Translations under genes and position numbers: made by a program
Assembly: GCF_039522525.1 (NCBI RefSeq)
Contig: NZ_BAAADO010000003.1
Location: forward strand, 310,001-374,000
Direction of reading: 5' to 3'
Length of the DNA stretch: 64,000 nucleotides
From: Salinibacillus aidingensis
Lineage (GTDB): Bacteria > Bacillota > Bacilli > Bacillales > Alkalibacillaceae
Notes under the pieces: generated by a model
Databases searched by the model: none
Seen by the model: the letters and a program-made list of their open reading frames with translations, nothing else
Told to the model about the DNA's origin: nothing
Shown here: piece after piece, positions 16,935 to 24,451 of the stretch
Layout of the letters: every line of letters starts with the position of its first letter
Position numbering within the stretch: the first letter of the stretch is position 1

Positions 16935-17330
16935 ATGGAAAATTTTTTCAAAACAATAGTAGCAGTAGGTGGGGCGGCTGCCTCATTCTTATTTGGGGGT
17001 TGGTCGTCCTTGTTAAGTATCCTATTAGCATTTGTATTTATTGATTATGTGTCAGGATTTATTGCAGCTGGTGTAGACGGAAAATTAAATAGTCACGTTG
17101 GATGGATAGGGATTGCTAAAAAGGTAGCAATCTTTTTTATTGTTGCTGTAGCTCACATGGTTGATGTGGCTTTAGGTGGAGATACACATATGGTTAGAGA
17201 TGCTGCAATTTTCTTTTATTTAGCCAATGAAGTTCTTTCAATTACAGAAAACGTGGGGCGTATTGGCATCCCTATTCCAAATAAGCTTTTAGATACTGTG
17301 GAGGTTCTTAGAGGAAAAGGTGATAAGTAA
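16935..17330 (+). CDS. Holin, phage holin family 4
   Basis: A 131-residue membrane protein with about three hydrophobic segments (16-36, 65-85, 95-110), including the family hallmark FIDYVSGFIAA and the C-terminal IPIPNKLLDTVEVLRG. It matches the toxin-secretion/phage-lysis holin family. ATG follows AAAGGAG. It makes the membrane lesion that lets the amidase reach the wall. It shares one base with the amidase start. Confidence 0.9.
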   Translation: MENFFKTIVAVGGAAASFLFGGWSSLLSILLAFVFIDYVSGFIAAGVDGKLNSHVGWIGIAKKVAIFFIVAVAHMVDVALGGDTHMVRDAAIFFYLANEVLSITENVGRIGIPIPNKLLDTVEVLRGKGDK

Positions 17331-18202
17331 TGGAACACTTCAAACAAATTCCTAAGTTTAAAAATCTACGAGGGGAAACGGCTCACGATGGTTGGTATAA
17401 TGTCTATCCACTTACAGTAAAGACAGATATAGCTATCCATCATTCACTAACCGAAGAAGGTGACTCATTCTCATTCGCACGTTACCACGTGTATACGAAG
17501 AAGTGGCCAGAGGTCGCTTATCACTTTGTCATTCTTAAAGACGGTACTGTGGAATGGAATCATGATCTCGGGGTACTAAGTTATCATGTGGGCGATTCAA
17601 ACTATCGTGCGGTTGGTATTTGCCTGGTCGGTGACTTTAGAACTGAAGAACCAACTCAAGCACAAAAAGAATCATTGTACAACCTGCATGAAGCGCTCAA
17701 AAAGGACCTTCCAAACTATAAACGCACCAGGGGCCATGATGAATTTCCGGGGTATGCTTGGAAAGCATGCCCTGAGTTTGATTATAAAAAAGTCATCAGT
17801 GGTGAATTTAAAAAGGATGGTGATTTAACCGTGTCTCAATACGAAGAGTTAAAGGCAGAGATTAATGAGTTGAAAAAGGCTCTACCTAATACTAAAGCTA
17901 AAGAGCCTGGAGACTCCCACAAAGATAGCTGGAAGTGGTTAGAGGATACCGGAATCACGACAGGTGTACGTCCTAAAGACCATTTAACTCGTGAACAGTT
18001 TGCAACGCTTCTCCATAATTATTACCAGAAAAACGAAAAGTTACCTGGCTGGATGTATGATGCCATTGTTAAAGTGTTTGACGGGATTGCAGATCAACTA
18101 GAAAAGCCGGATGAGTGGAAAGAGCGTATCAAAAACCACGATGTTAGTGTACCTGAATTGCTGGGAATGTTTTTCCTTGCATACCTGAATGATAAGAAAT
18201 AA
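17330..18202 (+). CDS. Endolysin: N-acetylmuramoyl-L-alanine amidase with SLH-like domain
   Basis: A 290-residue amidase_2 (PGRP-like) enzyme. Zinc ligands are visible in IAIHHS (H37/H38), in the RGHDEFPG histidine region and in WKACP. The catalytic domain spans about residues 20-165. A charged helical linker (~170-190) is followed by SWKWLEDTGITTGVRPKDHL plus TREQFATLL (~200-235), which reads like an S-layer-homology repeat and may anchor to secondary wall polymer. It cleaves the amide between muramic acid and L-alanine at lysis. No signal peptide, consistent with holin-dependent release. Confidence 0.9.
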   Translation: MEHFKQIPKFKNLRGETAHDGWYNVYPLTVKTDIAIHHSLTEEGDSFSFARYHVYTKKWPEVAYHFVILKDGTVEWNHDLGVLSYHVGDSNYRAVGICLVGDFRTEEPTQAQKESLYNLHEALKKDLPNYKRTRGHDEFPGYAWKACPEFDYKKVISGEFKKDGDLTVSQYEELKAEINELKKALPNTKAKEPGDSHKDSWKWLEDTGITTGVRPKDHLTREQFATLLHNYYQKNEKLPGWMYDAIVKVFDGIADQLEKPDEWKERIKNHDVSVPELLGMFFLAYLNDKK

Positions 18203-18207
18203 GCAAA

Positions 18208-18238
18208 AGCCTCACCTTAATCGGTGGGGCTTTTTTTA
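18208..18238 (+). terminator. Strong terminator after lysis genes
   Basis: AGCCTCACC (18208-18216) and GGTGGGGCT (18223-18231) form a nine-pair stem with loop TTAATC, followed by seven T. It ends the late operon. Confidence 0.9.
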
Positions 18239-18472
18239 TTCCTCATAAAAATTTTCTTCACTCAATTCATATCTATCCTCGTTTATGTATCTGCGGACAG
18301 AAAATAAGTATTCTTGCAGCTCCTTATCCCTAATTTTTTTTACTTCACTTTGAAAGTAATAGGAGTATGTGCAGTTTTCAAAGTCAAAGATCAAAATTTC
18401 AATATCGTTGTATTTCCTTTCAGTCGAAATGAGCTTATATCTTGGGTGAAAAGGTGGCGACTCCCATGTCAT
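18236..18472 (-). CDS. Unassigned small protein paired with XRE regulator
   Basis: A 78-residue acidic protein (ERKYNDIEILIFDFENCTYS) read on the - strand and overlapping the upstream regulator gene by four bases (ATGA). No known domain recognised. The coupled pair (regulator plus small partner) behind the lysis module could be a lysogenic-conversion or toxin-antitoxin-like unit; I see nothing decisive. Confidence 0.55.
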   Translation of the reverse strand: MTWESPPFHPRYKLISTERKYNDIEILIFDFENCTYSYYFQSEVKKIRDKELQEYLFSVRRYINEDRYELSEENFYEE

Positions 18473-18723
18473 TTTTCATCATCCTCGTATAGATCATCTA
18501 AACTAACTACAACTTCTTTCTCCAGCAGCTTTTTTAACTCCACAACCTTTACAAATGGTATTGGCGTTTCTTCATTCATCCATCTCCGAAATGTAGCCTG
18601 AGAAGCGTTTAGTCTCGTAGCAATGTGCATCTTTTTGAATCCACTCTGATCTATCAACTCATTGACCTTCTGAGCATTAAATCGAATTCCCATAACATCA
18701 CCTATATAATCTTTTCCACTCAC
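18469..18723 (-). CDS. XRE-type helix-turn-helix regulator
   Basis: An 84-residue DNA-binding protein with a Cro/C1-type HTH (NELIDQSGFKKMHIATRLNA, SQATFRRWMNEETPIPFVKV). GTG at 18723 follows GAAGGAG; an internal ATG at codon 11 (GIRFNAQKV) is a possible alternative start. It is transcribed away from the partition genes, so the 175-bp space before parM likely holds both promoters. It may repress its own or the partition operon. Confidence 0.75.
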   Translation of the reverse strand: MSGKDYIGDVMGIRFNAQKVNELIDQSGFKKMHIATRLNASQATFRRWMNEETPIPFVKVVELKKLLEKEVVVSLDDLYEDDEK

Positions 18724-18801
18724 TTACGAAAACTCCTTCAATCAAAAATGAGCGTTAAAATGTGCAAATATGGAATATTGTCTATCCGGCATACATAGGT
18801 A

Positions 18802-18884
18802 TTTATTACAATCGCAATAAAGGAGGGTTGGTATTATTGCATCAGCAATAAAATTCGTATGTGTTTTATTACATCTGAAATAAA
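18802..18884 (+). promoter_or_regulatory. Three phased palindromes, probable parC centromere/operator
   Basis: Three related 20-bp imperfect palindromes lie at 18802-18821, 18833-18852 and 18865-18884. All follow the pattern TTTATT-R-CA...AATAAA; the middle one contains a perfect TTATTGC-ATCA-GCAATAA. Start spacing is 31 and 32 bp, about three helical turns, so a multimeric protein could bind one face. They sit immediately upstream of the ParM-like gene, as parC iterons do in actin-type partition systems. Confidence 0.7.
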
Positions 18885-18898
18885 AAGGAGGAATCGAA

Positions 18899-19735
18899 TT
18901 GATTCTAGGCATTGATGCTGGGAACCACAGAGTTAAAGCTTCTGGTCCATTTGGAGTGAGGTCTTTTTATTCAAACATCTGCGATTGGTTTGAACGTGAA
19001 GTAGATGAACAATTTGGAGCCGATGATATGGAATTTGAATATGAAGGGAGGAAGGGGTTTGCTGGCTCTATTGCCATGTATGAGGATGAATTTGGCGGCG
19101 GTAACATGATGGGAGATACTAAAGCCCACGAAGATGCGATTATAAGGATTCTCTTAGCTGTGCACCGTTATTGCCCTAACTATGAAGATATCTACCTGGT
19201 AACAGGACAGCCGATTAAAAAACATAAAGAACAAGAAAAGCGATTTATCAAAGAAGCTCTTTTAGGATCCAGAAAAATAACTGTAAATCATGAAGTCAAG
19301 CAGTTTAATATTCAAGGTGTAGAAGTGGCTCCAGAAGGTTCAGCTGCAATTTGGGCTAAACCTACAAATGGATTAGTAAGGGTGTTAGACGTTGGGAGTG
19401 GTACCGTTAACGCAGCCACTCTTCAGGATATGAGACATATTAACACTCAAAGCGATACGTTTCATTTTGGTGTAGAAACAGTACGGAATAAAGACTATGG
19501 AGCCATGGCCAGGGGTATCATTAAGAACCTCTCTAAAAAGTGGAATAGGGATGATGTTGTATATATTGTAGGTGGAATAGCAAAGTTGATCGCACCATTC
19601 ATTCAAAGATACTTCCCTAATGCTGTTGTTCTCCAGCCTGAAATCCAAAAAGCAAACAGACTAACACTGGTAGAGCCTGTATTTTCAAATGCGGTGGCGT
19701 TTAACGAGTTAGCCATAAGGAAGTTTTCAGCATGA
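18899..19735 (+). CDS. ParM/Alp-like actin-type partition ATPase
   Basis: A 278-residue protein of the ParM/StbA actin-like family: phosphate-1 motif ILGIDAGNHRVK (2-13), phosphate-2 motif VLDVGSGTVNAATL (about 163-176) and an adenosine motif YIVGGIAKLI (about 221-230). TTG start at 18899 follows AAAGGAGG. Such proteins form ATP-driven filaments that push DNA copies apart. It lies downstream of phased palindromes and overlaps the next small gene by four bases, the usual parC-parM-parR order. Its presence suggests the element can exist as a low-copy episome at some stage. Confidence 0.8.
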   Translation: MILGIDAGNHRVKASGPFGVRSFYSNICDWFEREVDEQFGADDMEFEYEGRKGFAGSIAMYEDEFGGGNMMGDTKAHEDAIIRILLAVHRYCPNYEDIYLVTGQPIKKHKEQEKRFIKEALLGSRKITVNHEVKQFNIQGVEVAPEGSAAIWAKPTNGLVRVLDVGSGTVNAATLQDMRHINTQSDTFHFGVETVRNKDYGAMARGIIKNLSKKWNRDDVVYIVGGIAKLIAPFIQRYFPNAVVLQPEIQKANRLTLVEPVFSNAVAFNELAIRKFSA

Positions 19736-19950
19736 GAAAGTGTAAGACTGCAAGCTTTGATTTAGAAGATAAGTATGAAACGGATTTGCTTGAGTTTGCG
19801 GAAGACCAGGGGAAGTTTAGCAAGTATGTAAAGCGCCTTATTGCTGCAGATAAAGAAAAGAATAGCCAACCTACCGTCATTCAAACTCAGAATCATATCC
19901 AGGAACCACAAGAACCAGAAACTGAAGGGGATGTAGACAGCTTTTTCTAG
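19732..19950 (+). CDS. ParR-like small DNA-binding adaptor
   Basis: A 72-residue protein beginning with a likely ribbon-helix-helix segment (KTASFDLEDKYETDLLEFAE, then GKFSKYVKRLIAADKEK) and a disordered acidic tail ending EGDVDSFF. In ParM systems ParR binds parC by such a fold and contacts the filament end through its C-terminal tail. Size, fold and four-base overlap with the ParM gene support this role; sequence families of ParR diverge too far for more. Confidence 0.65.
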   Translation: MRKCKTASFDLEDKYETDLLEFAEDQGKFSKYVKRLIAADKEKNSQPTVIQTQNHIQEPQEPETEGDVDSFF

Positions 19951-20039
19951 TCCCCCTCTTCCCCACCTGCAGGAATCTATAAGTCTGGGACTCTTGTACT
20001 GAGTCCTAGGGATAAATTGATAAAATGGAGGTTTCATAG

Positions 20040-20564
20040 ATGAATAGAGTGGGTGAGCTGAGAAAAATTCGAAGTGATAAAAAACAGGACATCAAACCCC
20101 ACATTCCGTTTTCTTTGTATGATCTAATTGATCGACTATCCTATATCACTCGAAAGCCGATAAAAGATATTGGTGAGCTTTTATGTATCAAAGGCTTAGA
20201 TTCATCATTTGTATTAGATAGCTTGTCCTTGTATTTTACGAGGGACTATTCCAGCCAGGGTACCATTTATATAGCTCAATCAGACGATAGCTCCAGGCGA
20301 ATAAAAATCAAAGCGAAAAAGAGACGTATCAGCCTACGATTTAACCCACATGATCATAACCGACTCATCAACCTATCACACGCCCTGGGATTAACAGTCG
20401 CTTCTACAACATCATTGCTCCTCATTTATGCTGCTACAGATATTCACATCATTCAAAATATTGTTCAATCTGAAGGTCATTTAGGTAACAACCGGGTAAA
20501 AGAAGCACGTTATGTACTTAAGAAAGCAAAGAAGGGAGTGTGGAAGTATGAAGCAACCCGATAA
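20040..20564 (+). CDS. Unassigned 174-residue protein with two related halves
   Basis: ATG follows AATGGAGG. Two segments share the same pattern of strand plus two helices: PFSLYDLIDRLSYITRKPIK (about 22-41) and SLRFNPHDHNRLINLSHALG (about 99-118). This could be a duplicated ribbon-helix-helix-like DNA-binding unit. The protein is basic (KIKAKKRR). Next to parMR it may take part in maintenance or copy control; this is inference. No family recognised. Confidence 0.55.
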   Translation: MNRVGELRKIRSDKKQDIKPHIPFSLYDLIDRLSYITRKPIKDIGELLCIKGLDSSFVLDSLSLYFTRDYSSQGTIYIAQSDDSSRRIKIKAKKRRISLRFNPHDHNRLINLSHALGLTVASTTSLLLIYAATDIHIIQNIVQSEGHLGNNRVKEARYVLKKAKKGVWKYEATR

Positions 20565-20634
20565 AGAGTATGCAGCTGGAGCATTTTCAGCTTTATTAGT
20601 GATCGGTGGGATTATTTTTTCCTTGTACATTTAA
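20548..20634 (+). CDS. 28-residue single-span membrane peptide
   Basis: ATG at 20548 after GAAGGGAG, overlapping the end of the previous gene by 17 bases. The product is MKQPDKEYAAGAFSALLVIG plus GIIFSLYI, one hydrophobic helix. Coupling and a good ribosome site argue for a real small gene; function unknown. Confidence 0.5.
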   Translation: MKQPDKEYAAGAFSALLVIGGIIFSLYI

Positions 20635-20701
20635 AGTAGGATTTTACCAAAATGTGTAGAATAATGTTAGGTGTGAATAAATAAATATAGGGGGAATCAA
20701 T

Positions 20702-21373
20702 TTGAATAAGGAAAAGGCGATGTACTATTTTAAATCAAAATGGGTATGGGCTATTGCTGGGGCTTTTCTTTTAATCGTTATTAGCTCTTCATTCTTTTAT
20801 CTACAAGGAAAATCAGTAAGTGTCGCGAAAGTTGATGAAAAAATGGTTACTTATGACGAGCTTGTTGAAGAAATTGATATTAAACAATCCAAGTTAAATG
20901 CTATAGAAACAACTATCGACGAAAAAACCAAGGAAAGAGATCAAATTTCAGATGAACTTGAAGACAATCAAGAAAAATATGATCGCTTGAATAAAATAGC
21001 CAAAAATGAAGAAGAAATCCAAACAAAAATTGAAGAAAAGAAAGATGAACTAACTCAATTAAAAGCTGATATTGTCTCGAACAAGAATAAACTACAAGAA
21101 TTACAGGGAGGTGTAGAAGAAGCTAAAGGTGAACCAATCAAATTAGGTGCTGGACATTATACAGTTGGAGATGATCTTCCGCCTGGAAGATATAAAATTG
21201 AACCTACCCAAGGATCTGGTAATGTATTTATTGACGGTTGGGATGGTTCTTCCAAATTATCAGAAACACTAGGACCAAACCCTGATTATCATATACCTAG
21301 TTATGTATTCAATGCAGAAGTTGATGATACTATGGAAATTAATGTACCAGTTAAATTTACGCCGGTAGAATAA
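20702..21373 (+). CDS. Membrane-anchored coiled-coil protein at prophage end
   Basis: A 223-residue protein (TTG start after AGGGGG). One N-terminal membrane segment (WAIAGAFLLIVISSSFFYL, about 16-34) is followed by a long coiled coil (~45-140, heptads of E/K/L) and a C-terminal beta domain (~145-223; LGAGHYTVGDDLPPGRYKIE). That last domain is common in surface and secreted proteins of Firmicutes. Topology places the coil and domain outside the cell. As the last gene before the attachment site, it has the position of a lysogenic-conversion gene; superinfection exclusion is one possibility. Confidence 0.65.
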   Translation: MNKEKAMYYFKSKWVWAIAGAFLLIVISSSFFYLQGKSVSVAKVDEKMVTYDELVEEIDIKQSKLNAIETTIDEKTKERDQISDELEDNQEKYDRLNKIAKNEEEIQTKIEEKKDELTQLKADIVSNKNKLQELQGGVEEAKGEPIKLGAGHYTVGDDLPPGRYKIEPTQGSGNVFIDGWDGSSKLSETLGPNPDYHIPSYVFNAEVDDTMEINVPVKFTPVE

Positions 21374-21377
21374 ATTA

Positions 21378-21416
21378 AAAAAGGCAGCAATCTTTAATGA
21401 GTTAGCTGCCTTTTTA
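21378..21416 (+). terminator. Strong terminator at prophage end
   Basis: AAAAAGGCAGC (21378-21388) pairs with GCTGCCTTTTT (21405-21415), eleven pairs, loop of 16 bases. It works in both directions and insulates prophage from the comK remnant. Confidence 0.85.
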
Positions 21417-21419
21417 TGT

Positions 21420-21440
21420 CCCTTCATAACTCTGAGAGGC
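21420..21440 (+). other. Prophage-chromosome junction (attR) inside comK
   Basis: ComK-like sequence becomes recognisable from the codons for GRQEGT at 21438 onward (compare GRKAGT in B. subtilis ComK). The bases before it, up to the terminator, encode nothing ComK-like. The junction must therefore lie within about 21,416-21,440. The exact core cannot be set without the other end, which is outside the window. Listeria phage A118 and relatives integrate in comK in the same general region. Confidence 0.7.
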
Positions 21441-21773
21441 AGACAGGAAGGCACGAAAGGTGTATGCGGAATTACCCATAAATCCCCGATAGCGATAGAT
21501 CCTCACAGTGGTATGTTTTTCTTCCCGACTACATCTCCCAATAACCCTACATGCGCATGGATTGCCCATTCTCACATTGCACGTATTCATCCATTGGATA
21601 AAGGAAGAACAGTCATTGAATTTAAAACAGGACAGGAGATTATTGTTGCTGTATCCCACGGCTCTATGATGAATCAGATTCAGCGTACAGCTCAGTTTCG
21701 TTATAAGCTGACCGAGCGTTTGCATTATAAACGGAATAGTGATCATGAGCAGGTGGCTGAGCCTTTTATTTAA
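21438..21773 (+). pseudogene. comK: comK 3' fragment, interrupted by prophage
   Basis: An in-frame 111-codon remnant reads like the C-terminal half of the competence master regulator: THKSPIAIDPHSGMFFFPTT (ISHKPPIMVDP and FLFPT in B. subtilis), CAWIAHSHI (CGWISHVHV) and SHGSMMNQIQRTAQFRYKL (SYNSFENQVYRTAWLR). The N-terminal half, promoter and start are missing here because the prophage occupies the gene. ComK binds promoters of DNA-uptake genes. While the prophage stays in place, no full ComK can be made. Precise excision would restore it, as in Listeria; that is inference for this strain. Confidence 0.85.
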
Positions 21774-21781
21774 GAAACAAG

Positions 21782-21810
21782 ACAGGCCCTGCAGATGCAA
21801 GGGCCTGTTT
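21782..21810 (+). terminator. Bidirectional hairpin between comK and yhjD-like gene
   Basis: ACAGGCCC (21782-21789) pairs with GGGCCTGT (21801-21808). There is no long T run, but the position between convergent genes fits. Confidence 0.55.
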
Positions 21811-21822
21811 CAGCTAATCCTA

Positions 21823-22200
21823 TTATGTTCCATTTCGCCTGGTGTGCATGGCCCGATACATCAGTTCATATAATAGATTCTGCACTTTTTTCCGTATGGC
21901 CGGGTTAAAATAGCGTTTTTCTTCTTCATAGCCATTTCCCAGAAACAGATAAGTGGAAAAGGTATCATTCTTCTGTATAAAGATGACCTGGAGATTTTTC
22001 TGCTTCATTTGTTTTTGCAGGTTTTTACGCTCCATACGTGCTTCGTGCTCCATCCTTCTTAACAGTTCTACATAAGGTTCTTTTATTTTAAAATTTCCCG
22101 ATTCAACGTTCTTAATATCCTGCTCCAATACGACAATGGACATGGTAAGAAATAAAAACCTGGATGCCGTTTTAAACTCTTCCTCATTTAGATATCTCAT
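21823..22200 (-). CDS. YhjD-like conserved protein
   Basis: A 125-residue protein; ATG at 22200 follows GGGGGA, while the more upstream ATG at 22221 has no ribosome site. It is helical and charged (RYLNEEEFKTASRFLFLTMS, LRRMEHEARMERKNLQKQMK, FLGNGYEEEKRYFNPAIRKK). A gene of this sort lies between comK and yhjE in related Bacillaceae. Function unknown. Confidence 0.6.
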   Translation of the reverse strand: MRYLNEEEFKTASRFLFLTMSIVVLEQDIKNVESGNFKIKEPYVELLRRMEHEARMERKNLQKQMKQKNLQVIFIQKNDTFSTYLFLGNGYEEEKRYFNPAIRKKVQNLLYELMYRAMHTRRNGT

Positions 22201-22406
22201 TTTTCGTTCCCCCACAACCATAATCGAACATTTGTTCTTATGATTATTATATACAATGATCGGCCATTTTAAAACTAAAAAAATTTGGGAACAATAAAAA
22301 AGAAATGCAACTAAAATAAAAAAATTCCGAATTATGTGGGCAAAAAGGTCGTTTTTCTTTAAAATGAAAGATATAATAAAAGAATAGGCGACATGTTAGG
22401 AGCAGA

Positions 22407-23126
22407 ATGATGATATTTAGTATTGAAAATTTTGATGATATACAGAATATGTTTGAAAATAATACATTTGATGAGTTCATAAAGAAGCTGCTGGAAACGT
22501 ATGAAAGCTTTGGGCCTTTACCCGGGCTGATTCTTCCTATGCTGGAGGCCCTGTTGCCCTTTTTGCCATTGTTTGTTTTTGTGCTGGCCAATTCTATGGC
22601 TTACGGCCTTTTCAAAGGTTTTCTTCTATCATGGATTGGATCAGTAATGGGAGCCATTATTGTCTTTCTGATTATTCGAAAGCTGGGAAATACAAGACCT
22701 TTAAAATTTATTCAGAAAAACAAACAGGTGAAAAGAGTGATGCATTGGCTTGAACGACATGGCTTCGGTCCGTTATTTTTACTGCTATGCTTTCCGTTTT
22801 CACCCTCATCGGTTATTAATGTCGTTGCAGGTCTATCCAGAATACACTTTCAACAGTTTGTATTAGCCGTTATCATGGGTAAGGCTGTCATGATTTTTAC
22901 CATTTCGTATGTTGGAGAAAGTATTACATCGTTTGCTCAGCAGCCTGTTAAAACGATTATTGTTGGTGTCTGTATTGCCCTTTTCTGGATTATCGGAAAA
23001 ATCGTTGAACGAAAGCTGCAAAAGAAATCAGAAGAAGAAGAGGAAGTCATTAAACTTAGCGATCAGACAAATCGTAAGCAGGATGAAGATCCCTCTTCCA
23101 AGGCTTCAAAACAAGCCTATAAATAG
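22407..23126 (+). CDS. TVP38/TMEM64 (DedA-like) membrane protein, YhjE-like
   Basis: A 239-residue protein with about five membrane spans and the family signature GSVMGAIIVFLIIRKLG plus FGPLFLLLCFPFSPSSVINV. Start ATG (22407 or 22410) after AGGAG. The C-terminal 30 residues are charged (KKSEEEEEVIKLSDQ). B. subtilis yhjE lies at the same place near comK. Family members are linked to lipid handling at the membrane, but substrate here is not known. Confidence 0.8.
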   Translation: MMIFSIENFDDIQNMFENNTFDEFIKKLLETYESFGPLPGLILPMLEALLPFLPLFVFVLANSMAYGLFKGFLLSWIGSVMGAIIVFLIIRKLGNTRPLKFIQKNKQVKRVMHWLERHGFGPLFLLLCFPFSPSSVINVVAGLSRIHFQQFVLAVIMGKAVMIFTISYVGESITSFAQQPVKTIIVGVCIALFWIIGKIVERKLQKKSEEEEEVIKLSDQTNRKQDEDPSSKASKQAYK

Positions 23127-23198
23127 CGTTTTTCATCTGTGCTGTGACTGATTTTCACACATGGCTATCGCTTTAAAAGGATGAGGCAGTAGAGGTTC

Positions 23199-24368
23199 CT
23201 ATCCATTATGATAGGAGGCTACATCCACTGCCTGATCCTTTTTTAGTGTATGGGTGATGAATGCCAATCCGGCAAATACTGTCACAATCCCCAGTATCAT
23301 CTCCTGAAAAGGTATAAAGGCTGCACAGACACTCCCGATACTTGCCCCAGTTAACAGCGTAAAGGAATATAAAGAAATTGCCCGCCCTTTAGCTTCACCT
23401 GCAAATCGTCCGACTAACAGAATCACCATAGGAATGGTCAGGGAAGTGGAACCAATCATACAAATGGACGCGATGATTAAGGTCCATTCATGTAAATAGA
23501 AAATCGGGAACAGAAATCCTGCTGACATGAGTAAAAGGTTTGTGACCAGAACAGATACAGGTCCAAATCGTACCTCCAGCCGGCTGGCAAAAAAGGCTGG
23601 AATGATTCCGATAAGCCCAATAAAGCGAAAGGTCTGCAAGGAGAACGGGAAGGTTTCATTTCCTGTTGCAAGAAAAATCTCAAATCCACCATAGAAGAGC
23701 ATAACGGTAAACAGCAGAAAAAATGTAGTGAAATATAATTTTCTAAGGGTCTGATGTCGAATAAGTGTTACAATATGAAGGAGGAGATGGTTCCGGCCAC
23801 TCTTCCTTTTTTTGGAATACTTTAATGTGATCAAAAGTAAGATAAAACAAGTGAAATAGATCCCGCTAAAGGCGTAAAATAGAGTATGGAATGAAAATGA
23901 AAAAACGAAAAAGGCTGATAAAATCTGTCCGAAAATCCCGGCGAACAGAAATCCTGTATTAATTAAAGCAATGGAGATCGTCTGGGTTTTTCCTTCGAAG
24001 TTTCTGAAAACATAGCTGAAAGCAGCTGGGGCAAAGCTTGCAGCTAGAATTCCCTGTAAAGCTCTTGCCGCCAAAAAGAAAGAATAGGTGGGAGCAAATG
24101 GGATGATAAGAGTAAGAATACTTAAGATCAGCATTCCATAGGTGAGAATCTTTTTTTCATCATATCGGTCAGCAAGGATTCCGAAAGTCAGCAGACCCCA
24201 TGCATAGAAAAAAATAAAACAGAAGCTGGCCATAGAGGTGGCTTCTAATGAAATGAAATAAGTATCAGCCAGGTAAGCTTGAATAGGAAGCATTGTATAG
24301 AGGTTGCTTGCAATAAAAATGCCAGCAACAATAAGTACAGTGCCAGCCGCTCCTGGTTGTTTCAGCAT
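23199..24368 (-). CDS. MFS transporter
   Basis: About 389 residues with twelve hydrophobic segments of the major facilitator type. The cytosolic loop 2-3 motif appears as GILADRYDEKKIL and a second-half loop as GRFAGEAKGRAISLYS. Most likely start is ATG at 24368 (MLKQPGAAGTV), seven bases after AGGGGTGA; ATGs at 24374 and 24386 lie too close to or before that site. Substrate cannot be read from sequence; the arrangement resembles drug/metabolite exporters of the YhjO/YfkF kind. It diverges from addB. Confidence 0.82.
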   Translation of the reverse strand: MLKQPGAAGTVLIVAGIFIASNLYTMLPIQAYLADTYFISLEATSMASFCFIFFYAWGLLTFGILADRYDEKKILTYGMLILSILTLIIPFAPTYSFFLAARALQGILAASFAPAAFSYVFRNFEGKTQTISIALINTGFLFAGIFGQILSAFFVFSFSFHTLFYAFSGIYFTCFILLLITLKYSKKRKSGRNHLLLHIVTLIRHQTLRKLYFTTFFLLFTVMLFYGGFEIFLATGNETFPFSLQTFRFIGLIGIIPAFFASRLEVRFGPVSVLVTNLLLMSAGFLFPIFYLHEWTLIIASICMIGSTSLTIPMVILLVGRFAGEAKGRAISLYSFTLLTGASIGSVCAAFIPFQEMILGIVTVFAGLAFITHTLKKDQAVDVASYHNG

Positions 24369-24451
24369 TGGCATCACCCCTGTCATTCTAAAATATAGTA
24401 ACTAGCCTATGCAGGTGATGCCGGATTGGTTAAGGGAAGGGAGGAGCAAAC

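Noticed and set aside
18236..18723. Prophage main repressor region
   Set aside because: The gene pair is behind the lysis module and not next to an integrase or replication genes; calling it the CI repressor is not supported.
18829..18852. Leader peptide before parM
   Set aside because: AAAGGAGGG is followed by TTG and a seven-codon frame, but it lies within the palindromes and is too short to judge.
23173..23245. Regulatory RNA between yhjE-like and MFS genes
   Set aside because: The arms AAAGGATGAGGCAGT and ACTGCCTGATCCTTT form a terminator-like stem with a long loop at convergent gene ends; nothing more is needed.
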